Part shown: positions 44,962 to 53,400 of the stretch, piece after piece
How the letters are laid out: each line of letters opens with the position of its first letter
Numbering within the stretch: position 1 is the stretch's first letter
Assembly: GCF_002386445.1 (NCBI RefSeq)
Contig: NZ_DGIR01000054.1
Span: 60,494-124,493 of the forward strand
Source of the DNA: Pseudomonas sp. UBA4617
GTDB lineage: Bacteria; Pseudomonadota; Gammaproteobacteria; Pseudomonadales; Pseudomonadaceae
Reading direction: 5' to 3'
DNA length: 64,000 nucleotides
Notes under the pieces: model-generated
The model's input: only the letters and a program-made list of their open reading frames with translations
Database searches by the model: none
Told to the model about the DNA's origin: nothing
Translations under genes and position numbers: made by a program

Positions 44962-45821
44962 ACGCCTTCAACACCTCGCACCTGCACGCAGCCAACCAGC
45001 CCGACGCCACGCCGCCCTTGGTCAGCTTCGAGGGGGTCGGCAAGGTATTCAGTGTCGATGGCCAACCGTTCGAGGCGATCCGCAACTTCAACCTGTCGAT
45101 CAACCAGGGCGAATTCATCGCCATCGTCGGCGCCTCGGGCTGTGGCAAGTCCACCCTGCTGCGCCTGCTGGTGGGGCTGGATACCGACTACAGCGGCAGC
45201 ATCCGAGTCGACGGCCAGGCGGTCAGCGGCATCGATGGCGAACGCGGCATCGTGTTCCAGGAACATCGGCTGTTTCCGTGGCTGAGCGTGGAGCAGAACA
45301 TTGCCCTGGGGCTGGTCAACGAAGCGCTTACCCAGGGTGAGCGCGCCCGGCGTGTGCACGAGTTCGTACAGCTGGTGGGCCTGGTCGGCTTCGAAGCGGC
45401 TTACCCGCACCAGCTGTCCGGCGGTATGGCCCAGCGCGTGGCGATTGCCCGCGGCCTGGTGGCCAGCCCACGCATTCTGCTGCTCGACGAGCCGTTCGGC
45501 GCGCTGGATGCCCTGACCCGCCAGCAACTGCAGGACGAGCTGTTGGCCATTCGCGAGCGGGCCGGTATCACCATTCTGCTGGTCACCCATGACGCCGAGG
45601 AAGCCACCTACCTGGCCGACCGGGTCGTGGTACTGGAACCACGCCCGGGGCGGATCAAATCGGTAGTAGAGGTCGGCCTGCCGCACCCGCGCTTGCGCTC
45701 CGGCGTGGCCCTGCACAGCCTGCGCGAAAAAGTACTGCATCAGATCACCGGCGACGGTGGCCAGCTGCCGCCGCCAACGCCCCGGGTAGAAGGGTTGCGG
45801 CCAGAGCTGATCGCGCTCTAG
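44958..45821 (+). CDS. atsC: AtsC, sulfate-ester ABC transporter ATPase
   Basis: A 287-residue ATPase with Walker A GASGCGKST (58-66), an LSGGMAQR signature and Walker B ILLLDEPFGALD. It powers AtsB. The ATG overlaps the atsB stop by four bases. The final 30 residues are proline-rich and variable. Confidence 0.92.
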   Translation: MNAFNTSHLHAANQPDATPPLVSFEGVGKVFSVDGQPFEAIRNFNLSINQGEFIAIVGASGCGKSTLLRLLVGLDTDYSGSIRVDGQAVSGIDGERGIVFQEHRLFPWLSVEQNIALGLVNEALTQGERARRVHEFVQLVGLVGFEAAYPHQLSGGMAQRVAIARGLVASPRILLLDEPFGALDALTRQQLQDELLAIRERAGITILLVTHDAEEATYLADRVVVLEPRPGRIKSVVEVGLPHPRLRSGVALHSLREKVLHQITGDGGQLPPPTPRVEGLRPELIAL

Positions 45822-45921
45822 GCTCAGTCCGCAGCCGCGATCATGGGCGGCACTGGCCTCACCGGCTGTGACCCAGGCGAGGCTGTGGCCGAAGGCATCG
45901 GCCTCCATCCCGCGCCGCCAT

Positions 45922-46197
45922 TCACCCCAGGCTGCGCAAGTACGCCCAGGGGTAGATGCCGCGTTCGTGGCCATCGCTGAACAGCAGTTGCACGCCATAA
46001 CCCTGCGGCTCGATGCGCTCCACCCGCACATCATCTGGCACCAGGCTGATGCCTCCGCGCAAACGCGCGGCGCGGCATTGCGAACAGGGACAGGCGCCGC
46101 GCAAACGGCGATGGCTGATGGCCTGCTCGGCGCCCGGCCAGCGCACGATCAGCTGCCGCGCCTCGCGCTGGTTGCAGATTGCGCAGGGGCTGTCCAT
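45922..46197 (-). CDS. Small DUF971-domain protein with clustered cysteines
   Basis: A 91-residue protein with the DUF971 fold (ISHRRLRGACPCSQCRAARL, then VRVERIEPQGYGVQLLFSDGHERGIYPWAYLR), the domain found at the N terminus of gamma-butyrobetaine hydroxylases and as free small proteins. Cysteines at 5, 8, 36, 38 and 41 could hold zinc or an iron-sulfur cluster. It is the last gene of the minus-strand operon that starts at 53183 and is coupled to the HEAT-repeat gene (TGATG). The role is unknown; assembly or sensing for the operon's iron-sulfur enzyme is a guess. Confidence 0.8.
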   Translation of the reverse strand: MDSPCAICNQREARQLIVRWPGAEQAISHRRLRGACPCSQCRAARLRGGISLVPDDVRVERIEPQGYGVQLLFSDGHERGIYPWAYLRSLG

Positions 46198-47162
46198 CAA
46201 ACCACACCGCGCAACTGCGCCTGGGCAATGCGCACCGCCTTGCGCACTTCCGGGTCACTGTCGTGCTCGGCTGCCTGCAACGCCGCCAGGGCACGACCCT
46301 GGCCCAGTTCACCCAGCGCCAGCGCAGCTTCCTTGCGCAGGTTGGCCACGGCATGGCCAAGCAGGTCTGCCAGGGCATCCAGCGCCTCGGCATGACGCAG
46401 TCGGCCCAACGCACGGGCGGCACGCAAGCGCACTTGCCAGAAGCCATCGCCCAGCGCAGCCTCAAGCGCCGGGCCGGCCTGGGAGTAGCCCACCTTGCCC
46501 AGTGTGGTCGCCGCCTCCTCGCGCACCTGCCAGGCCGGGTCATGCAATGCGCCTAACAACGTTGGCAACACCTGCGCATCACGGGCCAAGCCCAGCGCGC
46601 CAATGGCCGCGCGCCGCACCTCGGTATCAGGCTCATGCCCGGCCAACTCGGCCAGTGCTGGCAGTGCAGGCTCATGCTTGAGCCACCCGAGGATCCCGAC
46701 AGCCTCGCGGCGCACGGCAGCGTCCGGGTCAGTCAGCGCCAGCAATGCCGGGACCGCTGCGTCTTCCAGGCGTATTTCACGCAACGCACGCAAGGCGCTG
46801 GCGCGGACAAACGGGTCAGCATGGCTGGCCCATGGCAGGATCAACCGCCCGGCGGCGGCGCTCTTCAGCTCGCCAAGGCTCTGCGCCGCGGCAAGGCGCA
46901 CCGTCTCTGCGCTGTCGGCCAGCGCGGCACACAGAGCCTGCACCACCTGCGGCTGTTCCCAGGCTTCAAGCAGGCGCGCCGCCTCGGCGCGCACCTCATC
47001 TGCGCTATCGACCAGCAGCGCATCGGTGAGCCACGGCAGGGCTTCTGGGACCTCAAGGTCGGCCAGCGCGATCAAGGCAATATGGCGCACGCCCGGGTCG
47101 GCAGCCTCCAGGCGCGGCAGCAGTTCGAGAATGTCGGGATTATCGGTGCTTGTTCGAGTCAT
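46197..47162 (-). CDS. HEAT-repeat (PBS-lyase-like) protein
   Basis: A 321-residue protein built almost entirely of about nine or ten 30-residue HEAT repeats (for example VRRAAIGALGLARDAQVLPT, VREEAATTLGKVG, VRLRAARALGRLRHAEAL). No signal peptide is seen, so it is cytoplasmic. Such repeats bind other proteins and, in the phycobilin lyase group, help load cofactors. It overlaps the ATPase stop by four bases and the DUF971 start by one, so it belongs to the same operon. A chaperone or maturation role for the flavoprotein is inference. Confidence 0.82.
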   Translation of the reverse strand: MTRTSTDNPDILELLPRLEAADPGVRHIALIALADLEVPEALPWLTDALLVDSADEVRAEAARLLEAWEQPQVVQALCAALADSAETVRLAAAQSLGELKSAAAGRLILPWASHADPFVRASALRALREIRLEDAAVPALLALTDPDAAVRREAVGILGWLKHEPALPALAELAGHEPDTEVRRAAIGALGLARDAQVLPTLLGALHDPAWQVREEAATTLGKVGYSQAGPALEAALGDGFWQVRLRAARALGRLRHAEALDALADLLGHAVANLRKEAALALGELGQGRALAALQAAEHDSDPEVRKAVRIAQAQLRGVV

Positions 47163-48007
47163 AGCGCGATCCGTAGCGGCGGGTGGTCGTTGGCTGGCAA
47201 GCCCAGCGGGGTCAGGCGCGGCAATTCGCGCCCATCTTCGTGGCGCAACAGGGCCAGGCAGTGACGCTTCAAGTGGGTGAATTCAGGGCTGGTCAGCAGG
47301 CTGGTGCGGCGCGGGCGCGGGAAGTCCAGACGCAGGTCCTCGATGAAACGCCCGGGGCGTGGGCTCATCACCAGGATGCGGTCGGCCAGGAACAGCGCCT
47401 CGTCGATGTCATGGGTGACGAACACCACCGTGGTACGGATGCGCGCCCAGATGTCCAGCAGCAGCTCCTGCATGCGCGACCGGGTTTGCGCGTCGAGCGC
47501 ACCGAACGGCTCGTCCATCAGCAGCAGCCGCGGGCGGTTGATCAGTACCCGGGCAATCTCGGCCCGTTGTTGCATGCCCCCCGACAGTTGGCTGGGCCAA
47601 CGCCCGGCAAACTCGGCCAGGCCCACCAGTTGCAGCAATTCAGCCGCCTTTCGATGGCGTTCGGCCTTGCCCAGGCCTTGCATCTTCAGGCCAAAGGCGA
47701 CGTTGTCGAGGACGTTGCGCCAGGGCAGCAGGGTGTGCTGCTGGAACACCATGCCACGCTGTGGCGAAGGCCCGGAGATGGGCTGGCCGTCCAGGCTCAA
47801 CCGGCCAGTACTGGGTATCAGGTGCCCGGCCAGCGCGCCAAGCAAGGTCGACTTGCCACAACCGGAAGGCCCGAGAATGCAGACGAATTCGCCAGCTTCC
47901 ACCGCCAGATCCACACATTGCACCGCCTCGAACGCCTCGCGGCCCTGCCCCAGACGGATCGATAGCGCATGCCCGTCGACCCGCCCGGGCTGGTGATAAC
48001 GGTTCAT
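47159..48007 (-). CDS. NitT/TauT-type ABC ATPase of the AprA-like operon
   Basis: A 282-residue ATPase with Walker A GPSGCGKST, signature LSGGMQQR and Walker B LLLMDEPFGALD. It is of the nitrate/sulfonate/taurine subfamily. The start MNRYHQPG overlaps the permease stop (TGATG). The open frame continues upstream as a shadow of the permease. With the permease and binding protein it imports an unknown small anion. Confidence 0.88.
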   Translation of the reverse strand: MNRYHQPGRVDGHALSIRLGQGREAFEAVQCVDLAVEAGEFVCILGPSGCGKSTLLGALAGHLIPSTGRLSLDGQPISGPSPQRGMVFQQHTLLPWRNVLDNVAFGLKMQGLGKAERHRKAAELLQLVGLAEFAGRWPSQLSGGMQQRAEIARVLINRPRLLLMDEPFGALDAQTRSRMQELLLDIWARIRTTVVFVTHDIDEALFLADRILVMSPRPGRFIEDLRLDFPRPRRTSLLTSPEFTHLKRHCLALLRHEDGRELPRLTPLGLPANDHPPLRIAL

Positions 48008-48789
48008 CAGCCGGCCCTCCCGGTGCGATACCAAGGGGTGACAAACGCCCCAAGGCACTTGACCAGGGCGCTGCTGCCCATGCCGAGCACACCGATCAGC
48101 AGCATGCCGACGATGATGTCCGGGTAGTTCTGCAAGGTGTACGACTCCCAGGTGTAGTAGCCGATGCCAAACTGCCCGGAAATCATTTCGGCAGTGACCA
48201 GGCAGAACCACGAGGTGCCCATGCCGATGGCCAGCCCGGTGAAGATGCTCGGCAGCGCGCCGGGCAGTACCACTTCGCGCAGAATCGCCCCACGCCCGGC
48301 ACCCAGGCTGCGCGCCGACGCGACCAGGCGCCGGTCGACGGCCTCGACGCCATGCACGGTATTGAGCAGGATCGGGAACAGCGCGCCAGTGAAGGTGATG
48401 AACACCATCGACAGTTCCGCCGAAGGGAACATCAGGATCGCCAGCGGGATCCACGCCACCGCAGGAATCGGCCGCAGCACTTCGAGCGGTGGCAGCAGAG
48501 TGTCTTCGGCCCATCGGGAGCGACCGATCAGCAGCCCCAGGGTCACCCCCAGCAGCACCGCAGCGGCATACCCGACCAGCACCCGCGTCAGGCTGCTGGT
48601 GAGATGAGCCAGCAGCGCGCTGGAGGCGAGCAACTGCCAGCCTGCTTCGAGCACTGCCCCGGGCGCCGGGACATAAGTGAACGTCAACAGGCCAAGGTCA
48701 AGTTTCACGCTGGCTGCCAGCTGCCAGAACAGCAGGCAGGCCAGCAGCGAAACCAGGCGCAACGGCCAGCGCTTGAGATCGTGGATCAT
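48007..48789 (-). CDS. NitT/TauT-type ABC permease of the AprA-like operon
   Basis: A 260-residue SsuC-like inner-membrane permease with about six membrane segments and the EAA loop (SARSLGAGRGAILREVVLPGA). The second of two nearby ATGs is chosen because GGGAGG is seven bases before it; the first (48795) is almost on the ribosome site. It lies about 15 bp after the binding-protein gene. Confidence 0.87.
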   Translation of the reverse strand: MIHDLKRWPLRLVSLLACLLFWQLAASVKLDLGLLTFTYVPAPGAVLEAGWQLLASSALLAHLTSSLTRVLVGYAAAVLLGVTLGLLIGRSRWAEDTLLPPLEVLRPIPAVAWIPLAILMFPSAELSMVFITFTGALFPILLNTVHGVEAVDRRLVASARSLGAGRGAILREVVLPGALPSIFTGLAIGMGTSWFCLVTAEMISGQFGIGYYTWESYTLQNYPDIIVGMLLIGVLGMGSSALVKCLGAFVTPWYRTGRAG

Positions 48790-48804
48790 GCTCATGCCTC
48801 CCGA

Positions 48805-50211
48805 TCAGCGCTGGGCGACCAGCTTCTGGTTGGCGCTGACGAAGTCCAGCGCCTCACCGCCATGGACCTTGGCGTACTGCTCGGCCTGGTCCTTGAGCAG
48901 GAACGCCGTCAGTTCGCCCTTGCCGTTGCGCACGAACCAGGCCTGATTGGCCAGCAACTTGATACCACTGTCTGCAGCCTGGGCGTAGATGGCGCGAACA
49001 TCCTTGCCTTCCTGCTCAAGCTGGGCCAGGTCGCCAAGGGCGGCTTCCGGCGAAGCGTAATGGCGGACCTTGGCTTCACCGCGCACCCAGATCTGCGCCA
49101 AGCGGCTGAAGTCGGTGATCGGCTTGCCGGTGAGCGCATCGTTGGCCACGAGCGGCAGTGGCTCGTAGTTGTGCAGTGCCTTGTCGTAGTCCAGGCCGGC
49201 CTGGCTGAAGGCAGCACGGATGTAGCGGTCATCGATGAAGCTGGCGGTGTCCAGGCCGCGGTTGGTCTTCTTCAGCAGCTTGAGGGTTTCGATCGACGTT
49301 GCTACGGCGTTGCGGTACTCAGGCTTCCAGGTCAGGTCGCGGGTCTGCAGGCCAAGTGGGCCATGGAACAGGTAGTTGACCTCGGCTTCGATGCCGGTGA
49401 CCTGCTCGATCAACTCGCTGTACTTCTCCGGCTCGGCGGCAATCAGGCGGTCAGCCTCAAGGCTGGCGCGCAGGTAGGCGGTAACCACCTCGGGGTATTG
49501 CTGCGCATAGTCGGCATCGACCAGGGCGCCGTGCAGGGTCGGGGCATTCGCCTGGGCGCCATCGTAGATCTTGCGTGCGAAGCCGCGGTTGGGAAACAGT
49601 TCGGCGAACGGCACGAAGTCGGCATGCGCATCGATGCGGTTGCTGCGCAATGCAGAGCCGGCTATTTCCGGGGCCTGGGCAATGATGCGCAGGTCCTTCT
49701 GCGGGTCCCAGCCCTGTGCCGCAACGGCGCGCAGCAACATGCCGTGGGCGGTGGAGGCGAACGGCACGGAAATGGTCTTGCCCTTGAGCTCGCCCAGCGA
49801 CTGCACGGCTGACGACGCCGGCACGACAATGCCGTTGCCGCTGCCATGCACGCTGCCCGACAGTACGCTGATGAACAGGCTGCGCTTGCCGGCCTCCAAG
49901 TGGGCGACACCATTGAACGAGCCGGGAAAGTCAGCCATGGCACCGAAATCCAGTTTGCCGGCGACCATTTCGTTGGTCAGTGGTGCCCCGCTGGTGAAGT
50001 TCTTCCATTCGATCTGGTACTTGGCATCCTTGTACTTGCCGTCGTGCGGCAGGTACTTGTCGAGCAGGCCCAGTTCGCGAATCAGCAGCCCGCCGGTAGC
50101 GCAGTTGATGGTGGTGTCCTGGGTGCCGATGGCGATGCGGATGGTTTCGGCGCTGGCATGCAGGCCGGCGAACGCCAGCGCGAGGCCGGCCACAGTTGCT
50201 ACAAGGCGCAT
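48805..50211 (-). CDS. NitT/TauT-type substrate-binding protein, unusually long
   Basis: A 468-residue periplasmic binding protein with a signal peptide cleaved near ASA-ETI (about residue 22). The mature start IRIAIGTQDTTINCATGGLL and PLTNEMVAGKLDFGAMADFP are like nitrate/sulfonate binders, but the protein is about 130 residues longer than SsuA or TauA. The extra length lies in the C-terminal half. GGGGAG precedes the start. The ligand is unknown, and presumably it is the substrate or a relative of the substrate of the flavoprotein encoded upstream. Confidence 0.86.
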   Translation of the reverse strand: MRLVATVAGLALAFAGLHASAETIRIAIGTQDTTINCATGGLLIRELGLLDKYLPHDGKYKDAKYQIEWKNFTSGAPLTNEMVAGKLDFGAMADFPGSFNGVAHLEAGKRSLFISVLSGSVHGSGNGIVVPASSAVQSLGELKGKTISVPFASTAHGMLLRAVAAQGWDPQKDLRIIAQAPEIAGSALRSNRIDAHADFVPFAELFPNRGFARKIYDGAQANAPTLHGALVDADYAQQYPEVVTAYLRASLEADRLIAAEPEKYSELIEQVTGIEAEVNYLFHGPLGLQTRDLTWKPEYRNAVATSIETLKLLKKTNRGLDTASFIDDRYIRAAFSQAGLDYDKALHNYEPLPLVANDALTGKPITDFSRLAQIWVRGEAKVRHYASPEAALGDLAQLEQEGKDVRAIYAQAADSGIKLLANQAWFVRNGKGELTAFLLKDQAEQYAKVHGGEALDFVSANQKLVAQR

Positions 50212-50339
50212 GGGTGTCTCCCCTCGAATCGTTTTGAGTTCTGGCATCGTCTCCGCCACCGGGCTTGGGTGGTGGGAAACGAGGGGCATTGCAGGTGGGC
50301 GTCCGGGGGTATTCCGGATGGCTGGGTTGCCTGGCTGGC

Positions 50340-50585
50340 TCAGCGCAGCAGGTAGGGAATATCGACCTTGACCGCGCCGGTGGGGCAGTCCTTCTCGCAG
50401 GGCATGCAGTACCAGCATTCGTCGAAGGCCATGTACGCCTTTTGCGTCGCCGGGTTGATGGCCAGCAAGTCCATGGGGCAAACCTCGACGCACACCGTGC
50501 AGCCTTTTTCGGCAATGCACTTGTCTTCATCGATGGTCACCGGCGCACTGCTGCGGAAGAAAATATCCTGTGGCTGATAAGCCAT
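50340..50585 (-). CDS. AprB-like 2[4Fe-4S] ferredoxin
   Basis: An 81-residue ferredoxin with two four-cysteine motifs: C23, C29, C32, C36 and C57, C60, C63, C67. The sequence around them (CPMDLLAINP, KAYMAFDECWYC, CPTGAVKVDIPY) follows the pattern of the beta subunit of dissimilatory APS reductase, including the tryptophan after the fifth cysteine (W58) that in AprB lies on the electron path to FAD. The AprB C-terminal tail is missing. It lies 80 bp after the flavoprotein gene. It probably carries electrons to or from that flavoprotein. Confidence 0.88.
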   Translation of the reverse strand: MAYQPQDIFFRSSAPVTIDEDKCIAEKGCTVCVEVCPMDLLAINPATQKAYMAFDECWYCMPCEKDCPTGAVKVDIPYLLR

Positions 50586-50664
50586 TTCACGGGGTCCTCG
50601 GGGCCGTTGGCCCTCGTTTCTACGGAGGTTTGCACCTTCTCTATGGGCGCGGGCTGGCGCGCGA

Positions 50665-52437
50665 TCAGGCGACGCAGTGCGTGGCAGCTTCACCGATGTT
50701 GGTGGGCAAGCCCGCTTCCACGTCGGCCTTGACTCGCAAGCGGTCGTAGGCGGCCTGCTCTTCAGCATCCACGGCAATCAGGTACGGCTCGACCGCTTTC
50801 CTGAAGCTGGTCATTTCACCGTTACCGCCCTTTTTCAGGTGGCAATGGCAGAACCATTCGCCATCGTTGCGTTCGGGGAAGTCCACCCGGTGGTGATAAA
50901 GGCCCCAGCGACTTTCCTCGCGGAACAGGGAGGCCCGGGCAGCCATTTCGGCGCAGTCTCGAATAACCGAGACCTCCATCGCACGCATCAACTCATGCGG
51001 GTTGCTGGCTTTCATCTGCGCCAGGTCGCGCTCGATTTCGGCGAAGCGCGCCAGGCCGATCTCCATCTTCCTGGTCACCTTCGGCGGCTGCAGGTAATCG
51101 TTGACCATGCGCCGCAGCTTGTACTCGACCTGGGCCGGCGGCAGGCCATGTTCGCGCTGCAGGGGGGCGAATACCCGCGCCCGCTCACGTTCGACCTGCG
51201 CCATATCGACCTCGGCCAACTCGCGCCCGGCCACAAACTTTGCGGCATTCACCCCGGCAAACCAGCCATAGGTGAAAGCACCGAGCATGTAGTTATGCGG
51301 CACTGCGGCCATGTCGCCGGCGGCATACAGGCCCTTGACGCTGGTCTCGGCCTTTTCGTTGACCCACACTCCCGATGCCGAATGCCCGGAACAGAAGCCG
51401 ATCTCGGAGATGTGCATTTCAACCATGTGCTGGCGGTAGTCAGTGCCGCGCCCGGCATGGAACTGGCCACGGCTGGGGCGCTCGTTGCTGTGCAGGATGT
51501 CTTCGATGGTCTGGATGGTCTCCTCGGCCAGGTGGTCGAGCTTGAGGAACACCGGGCCGTTGCCACCTTCGAGTTCCTGGTGAAACTCCCACATCATCTG
51601 CCCGCTCCAGTAATCGCACTCGATGAAGCGCTCGCCCTTGCTATTGGCGGTATAGCCACCCAGCGGGCCGGTGACATAGGCACAGGCCGGGCCGTTGTAG
51701 TCCTTGATCAACGGGTTGATCTGGAAGCACTCGAGGTTGGCCAGCTCGGCGCCGGCATGGTAAGCCATGGCGTAACCGTCACCCGCGTTGGTCGGGTTCT
51801 CGTAGGTCCCCATCAGGTAGCCGGACGACGGCAACCCCAGGCGCCCGGCGGCCCCGCAGGCGAGAATCACCGCCTTGGCCCGCACCACGCGGAACTCGCC
51901 GCTGCGGCAGTCGAAGCCGAGGACACCCGCCGCCGCCCCTTCGCCATCGAGCAACACACGGGTGCAGACCATGCGGTTGCTGATCTCCACCCGGGCGCGC
52001 TTGAGCTGGCGGTACAGTACCTTCTTGATATCGTGCCCTTCGGGCATCGGCAGCACGTAGGCGCCCATGTGGTGAACCTTCTTCACCGCGTAGTCACCGG
52101 TTTCGTCCTTCTCGAACTTCACGCCCCAGCGGTCGAGCTGCTCGATGGTCTGGAAACTGTGGGTCGCGTAGGCATAGACCGTGGCCTGGTTGACGATGCC
52201 GTCATTGGCCACGGTGATTTCCTTGGTGTATTGCTCGGGGGTGGCGTGGCCGGGAATGATGGCGTTGTTCAGGCCATCCATACCCATGCTGATGGCACCG
52301 CTGCGCTTGACGTTGGCTTTGTCCAGCAGCAGCACGCGCAAGTGCTTGTCTTGCTCCTTGGCCTTGATCGCCGCCATCGGCCCGGCAGTGCCACCGCCGA
52401 TGACGATGATGTCGTAGTCCTGGGTCTGGATACTCAT
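50665..52437 (-). CDS. AprA/fumarate-reductase-like flavoprotein
   Basis: A 590-residue FAD enzyme of the succinate dehydrogenase/fumarate reductase/APS reductase alpha family. The FAD-binding GGGTAG is at residues 14-19, and a second FAD motif reads VKGLYAAGDMAAVPHNYML. The SGHSASGVWV segment keeps a histidine placed like the active-site His of AprA. The region that in AprA carries the substrate arginine (RFKDGYGP) reads LIKDYNGPACAYV here, without the arginine. It is cytoplasmic, with no Tat signal. With the ferredoxin gene it forms an AprBA-like pair, but the substrate is probably different. It is coupled to the GntR gene by a 4-base overlap. Confidence 0.82.
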   Translation of the reverse strand: MSIQTQDYDIIVIGGGTAGPMAAIKAKEQDKHLRVLLLDKANVKRSGAISMGMDGLNNAIIPGHATPEQYTKEITVANDGIVNQATVYAYATHSFQTIEQLDRWGVKFEKDETGDYAVKKVHHMGAYVLPMPEGHDIKKVLYRQLKRARVEISNRMVCTRVLLDGEGAAAGVLGFDCRSGEFRVVRAKAVILACGAAGRLGLPSSGYLMGTYENPTNAGDGYAMAYHAGAELANLECFQINPLIKDYNGPACAYVTGPLGGYTANSKGERFIECDYWSGQMMWEFHQELEGGNGPVFLKLDHLAEETIQTIEDILHSNERPSRGQFHAGRGTDYRQHMVEMHISEIGFCSGHSASGVWVNEKAETSVKGLYAAGDMAAVPHNYMLGAFTYGWFAGVNAAKFVAGRELAEVDMAQVERERARVFAPLQREHGLPPAQVEYKLRRMVNDYLQPPKVTRKMEIGLARFAEIERDLAQMKASNPHELMRAMEVSVIRDCAEMAARASLFREESRWGLYHHRVDFPERNDGEWFCHCHLKKGGNGEMTSFRKAVEPYLIAVDAEEQAAYDRLRVKADVEAGLPTNIGEAATHCVA

Positions 52438-53183
52438 GCCTTGCTCCCCTTCTGGCGGTCGATGCGCAGGCGGTACTGGAAGGCATCGCCGCGGTAATAC
52501 AGGTGTTCGAAGTCCAGGGGTGTGCCATCGGCGGCGTGGGTCAGACGCTCGATACGCATGATTGGCGAACCCTCTTCCACCTCCAGCGCCTGGGTCAGGT
52601 CGCTGTCGGCCAGCACCGCATCGATCGCCAGGTCGGCGTGGCCGAGCGCGATGCCGCAGTCGTTTTCCAGCAGCAGGAAAATGTCACGGGTGACCAGATC
52701 GGCCTTTTCCAGTTTTTCGCCAACGGCCTTGGGCAACCAGGTCAGTTCCAGGGACACTGGCTCGCGGTTGATCAGCCGCACGCGGTGGATCTCGGTGACC
52801 AGGCTGCCTTCCTCGACCTGCAGGCGCGCCGCCACCATGGCACTGGCGGGCACATGACGGAAGCTGCGCAGGCGGTTGATCACTTCGTAACCCATCTGCG
52901 TCAACGACTCGCCCAGGCCCTGCAGTGTGCTGACGTTCTGGAACGCCTTGGGCTTGGCGACGAAGGTGCCTTTACCGTGGATCTTGAAGATCAGCCCTTC
53001 TTTCTGCAGGTCGCCGAGCGCCTGACGCACGGTAATGCGGCTGACATTGAACGCCTTGCCCAGCTCGCTTTCGGAGGGCATGCGGCTGTGCGACGGATAG
53101 GTGCCGTCAAGGATGCGCTCGCGCAGCAGTTCCTTTAACTGGGTATAGAGCGGTACCGGGGACAGGGGAAGCAATTCGGCCAT
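52434..53183 (-). CDS. GntR/HutC-family regulator of the AprA-like operon
   Basis: A 249-residue regulator with an N-terminal winged helix (about 8-75, MPSESELGKAFNVSRITVRQ) and a C-terminal UTRA ligand domain (about 95-240). It is the first gene of the minus-strand operon and overlaps the flavoprotein start. A perfect 16-bp palindrome lies 22 bp before its start, so it very likely represses its own operon until a ligand, perhaps the imported substrate, binds. Confidence 0.9.
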   Translation of the reverse strand: MAELLPLSPVPLYTQLKELLRERILDGTYPSHSRMPSESELGKAFNVSRITVRQALGDLQKEGLIFKIHGKGTFVAKPKAFQNVSTLQGLGESLTQMGYEVINRLRSFRHVPASAMVAARLQVEEGSLVTEIHRVRLINREPVSLELTWLPKAVGEKLEKADLVTRDIFLLLENDCGIALGHADLAIDAVLADSDLTQALEVEEGSPIMRIERLTHAADGTPLDFEHLYYRGDAFQYRLRIDRQKGSKA

Positions 53184-53204
53184 GGGTCTCTTCGCTGATC
53201 GATG

Positions 53205-53220
53205 ACTTGTTATAACAAGT
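53205..53220. promoter_or_regulatory. Palindromic operator ACTTGTTATAACAAGT
   Basis: A perfect 16-bp palindrome 22 bp upstream of the GntR gene, the expected size and symmetry for a GntR/HutC dimer. I found no second copy elsewhere in the window. Confidence 0.7.
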
Positions 53221-53360
53221 TGTGACCAGAGCCTAGAGGGTATAAGACTCGACAGGCAAATACTGATATCGCATATGGTTAGATGGATTTGCAGTGGCTT
53301 GCGCCGGCGTGTCTGGCCCCTCCGGCCTGAAGAAGGAAAAACAGCTACAGATCAAGGCGA

Positions 53361-53389
53361 TGGACGCCATCGGCACAGATGGGTATCAT
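53361..53389 (+). promoter_or_regulatory. Promoter of tRNA-Arg
   Basis: -35 TGGACG (53361-53366) and -10 TATCAT (53384-53389) are 17 bp apart. The predicted start is a few bases before the tRNA. Confidence 0.5.
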
Positions 53390-53400
53390 GCGTGCGCGTT

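Noticed and set aside
47761..49812. 683-codon open frame antisense to the ABC permease and binding protein
   Set aside because: No recognisable domain; the minus-strand genes have clear motifs and coupled starts.
50677..52497. 606-codon open frame antisense to the AprA-like gene
   Set aside because: A shadow of the flavoprotein gene; composition is unlike real proteins here.
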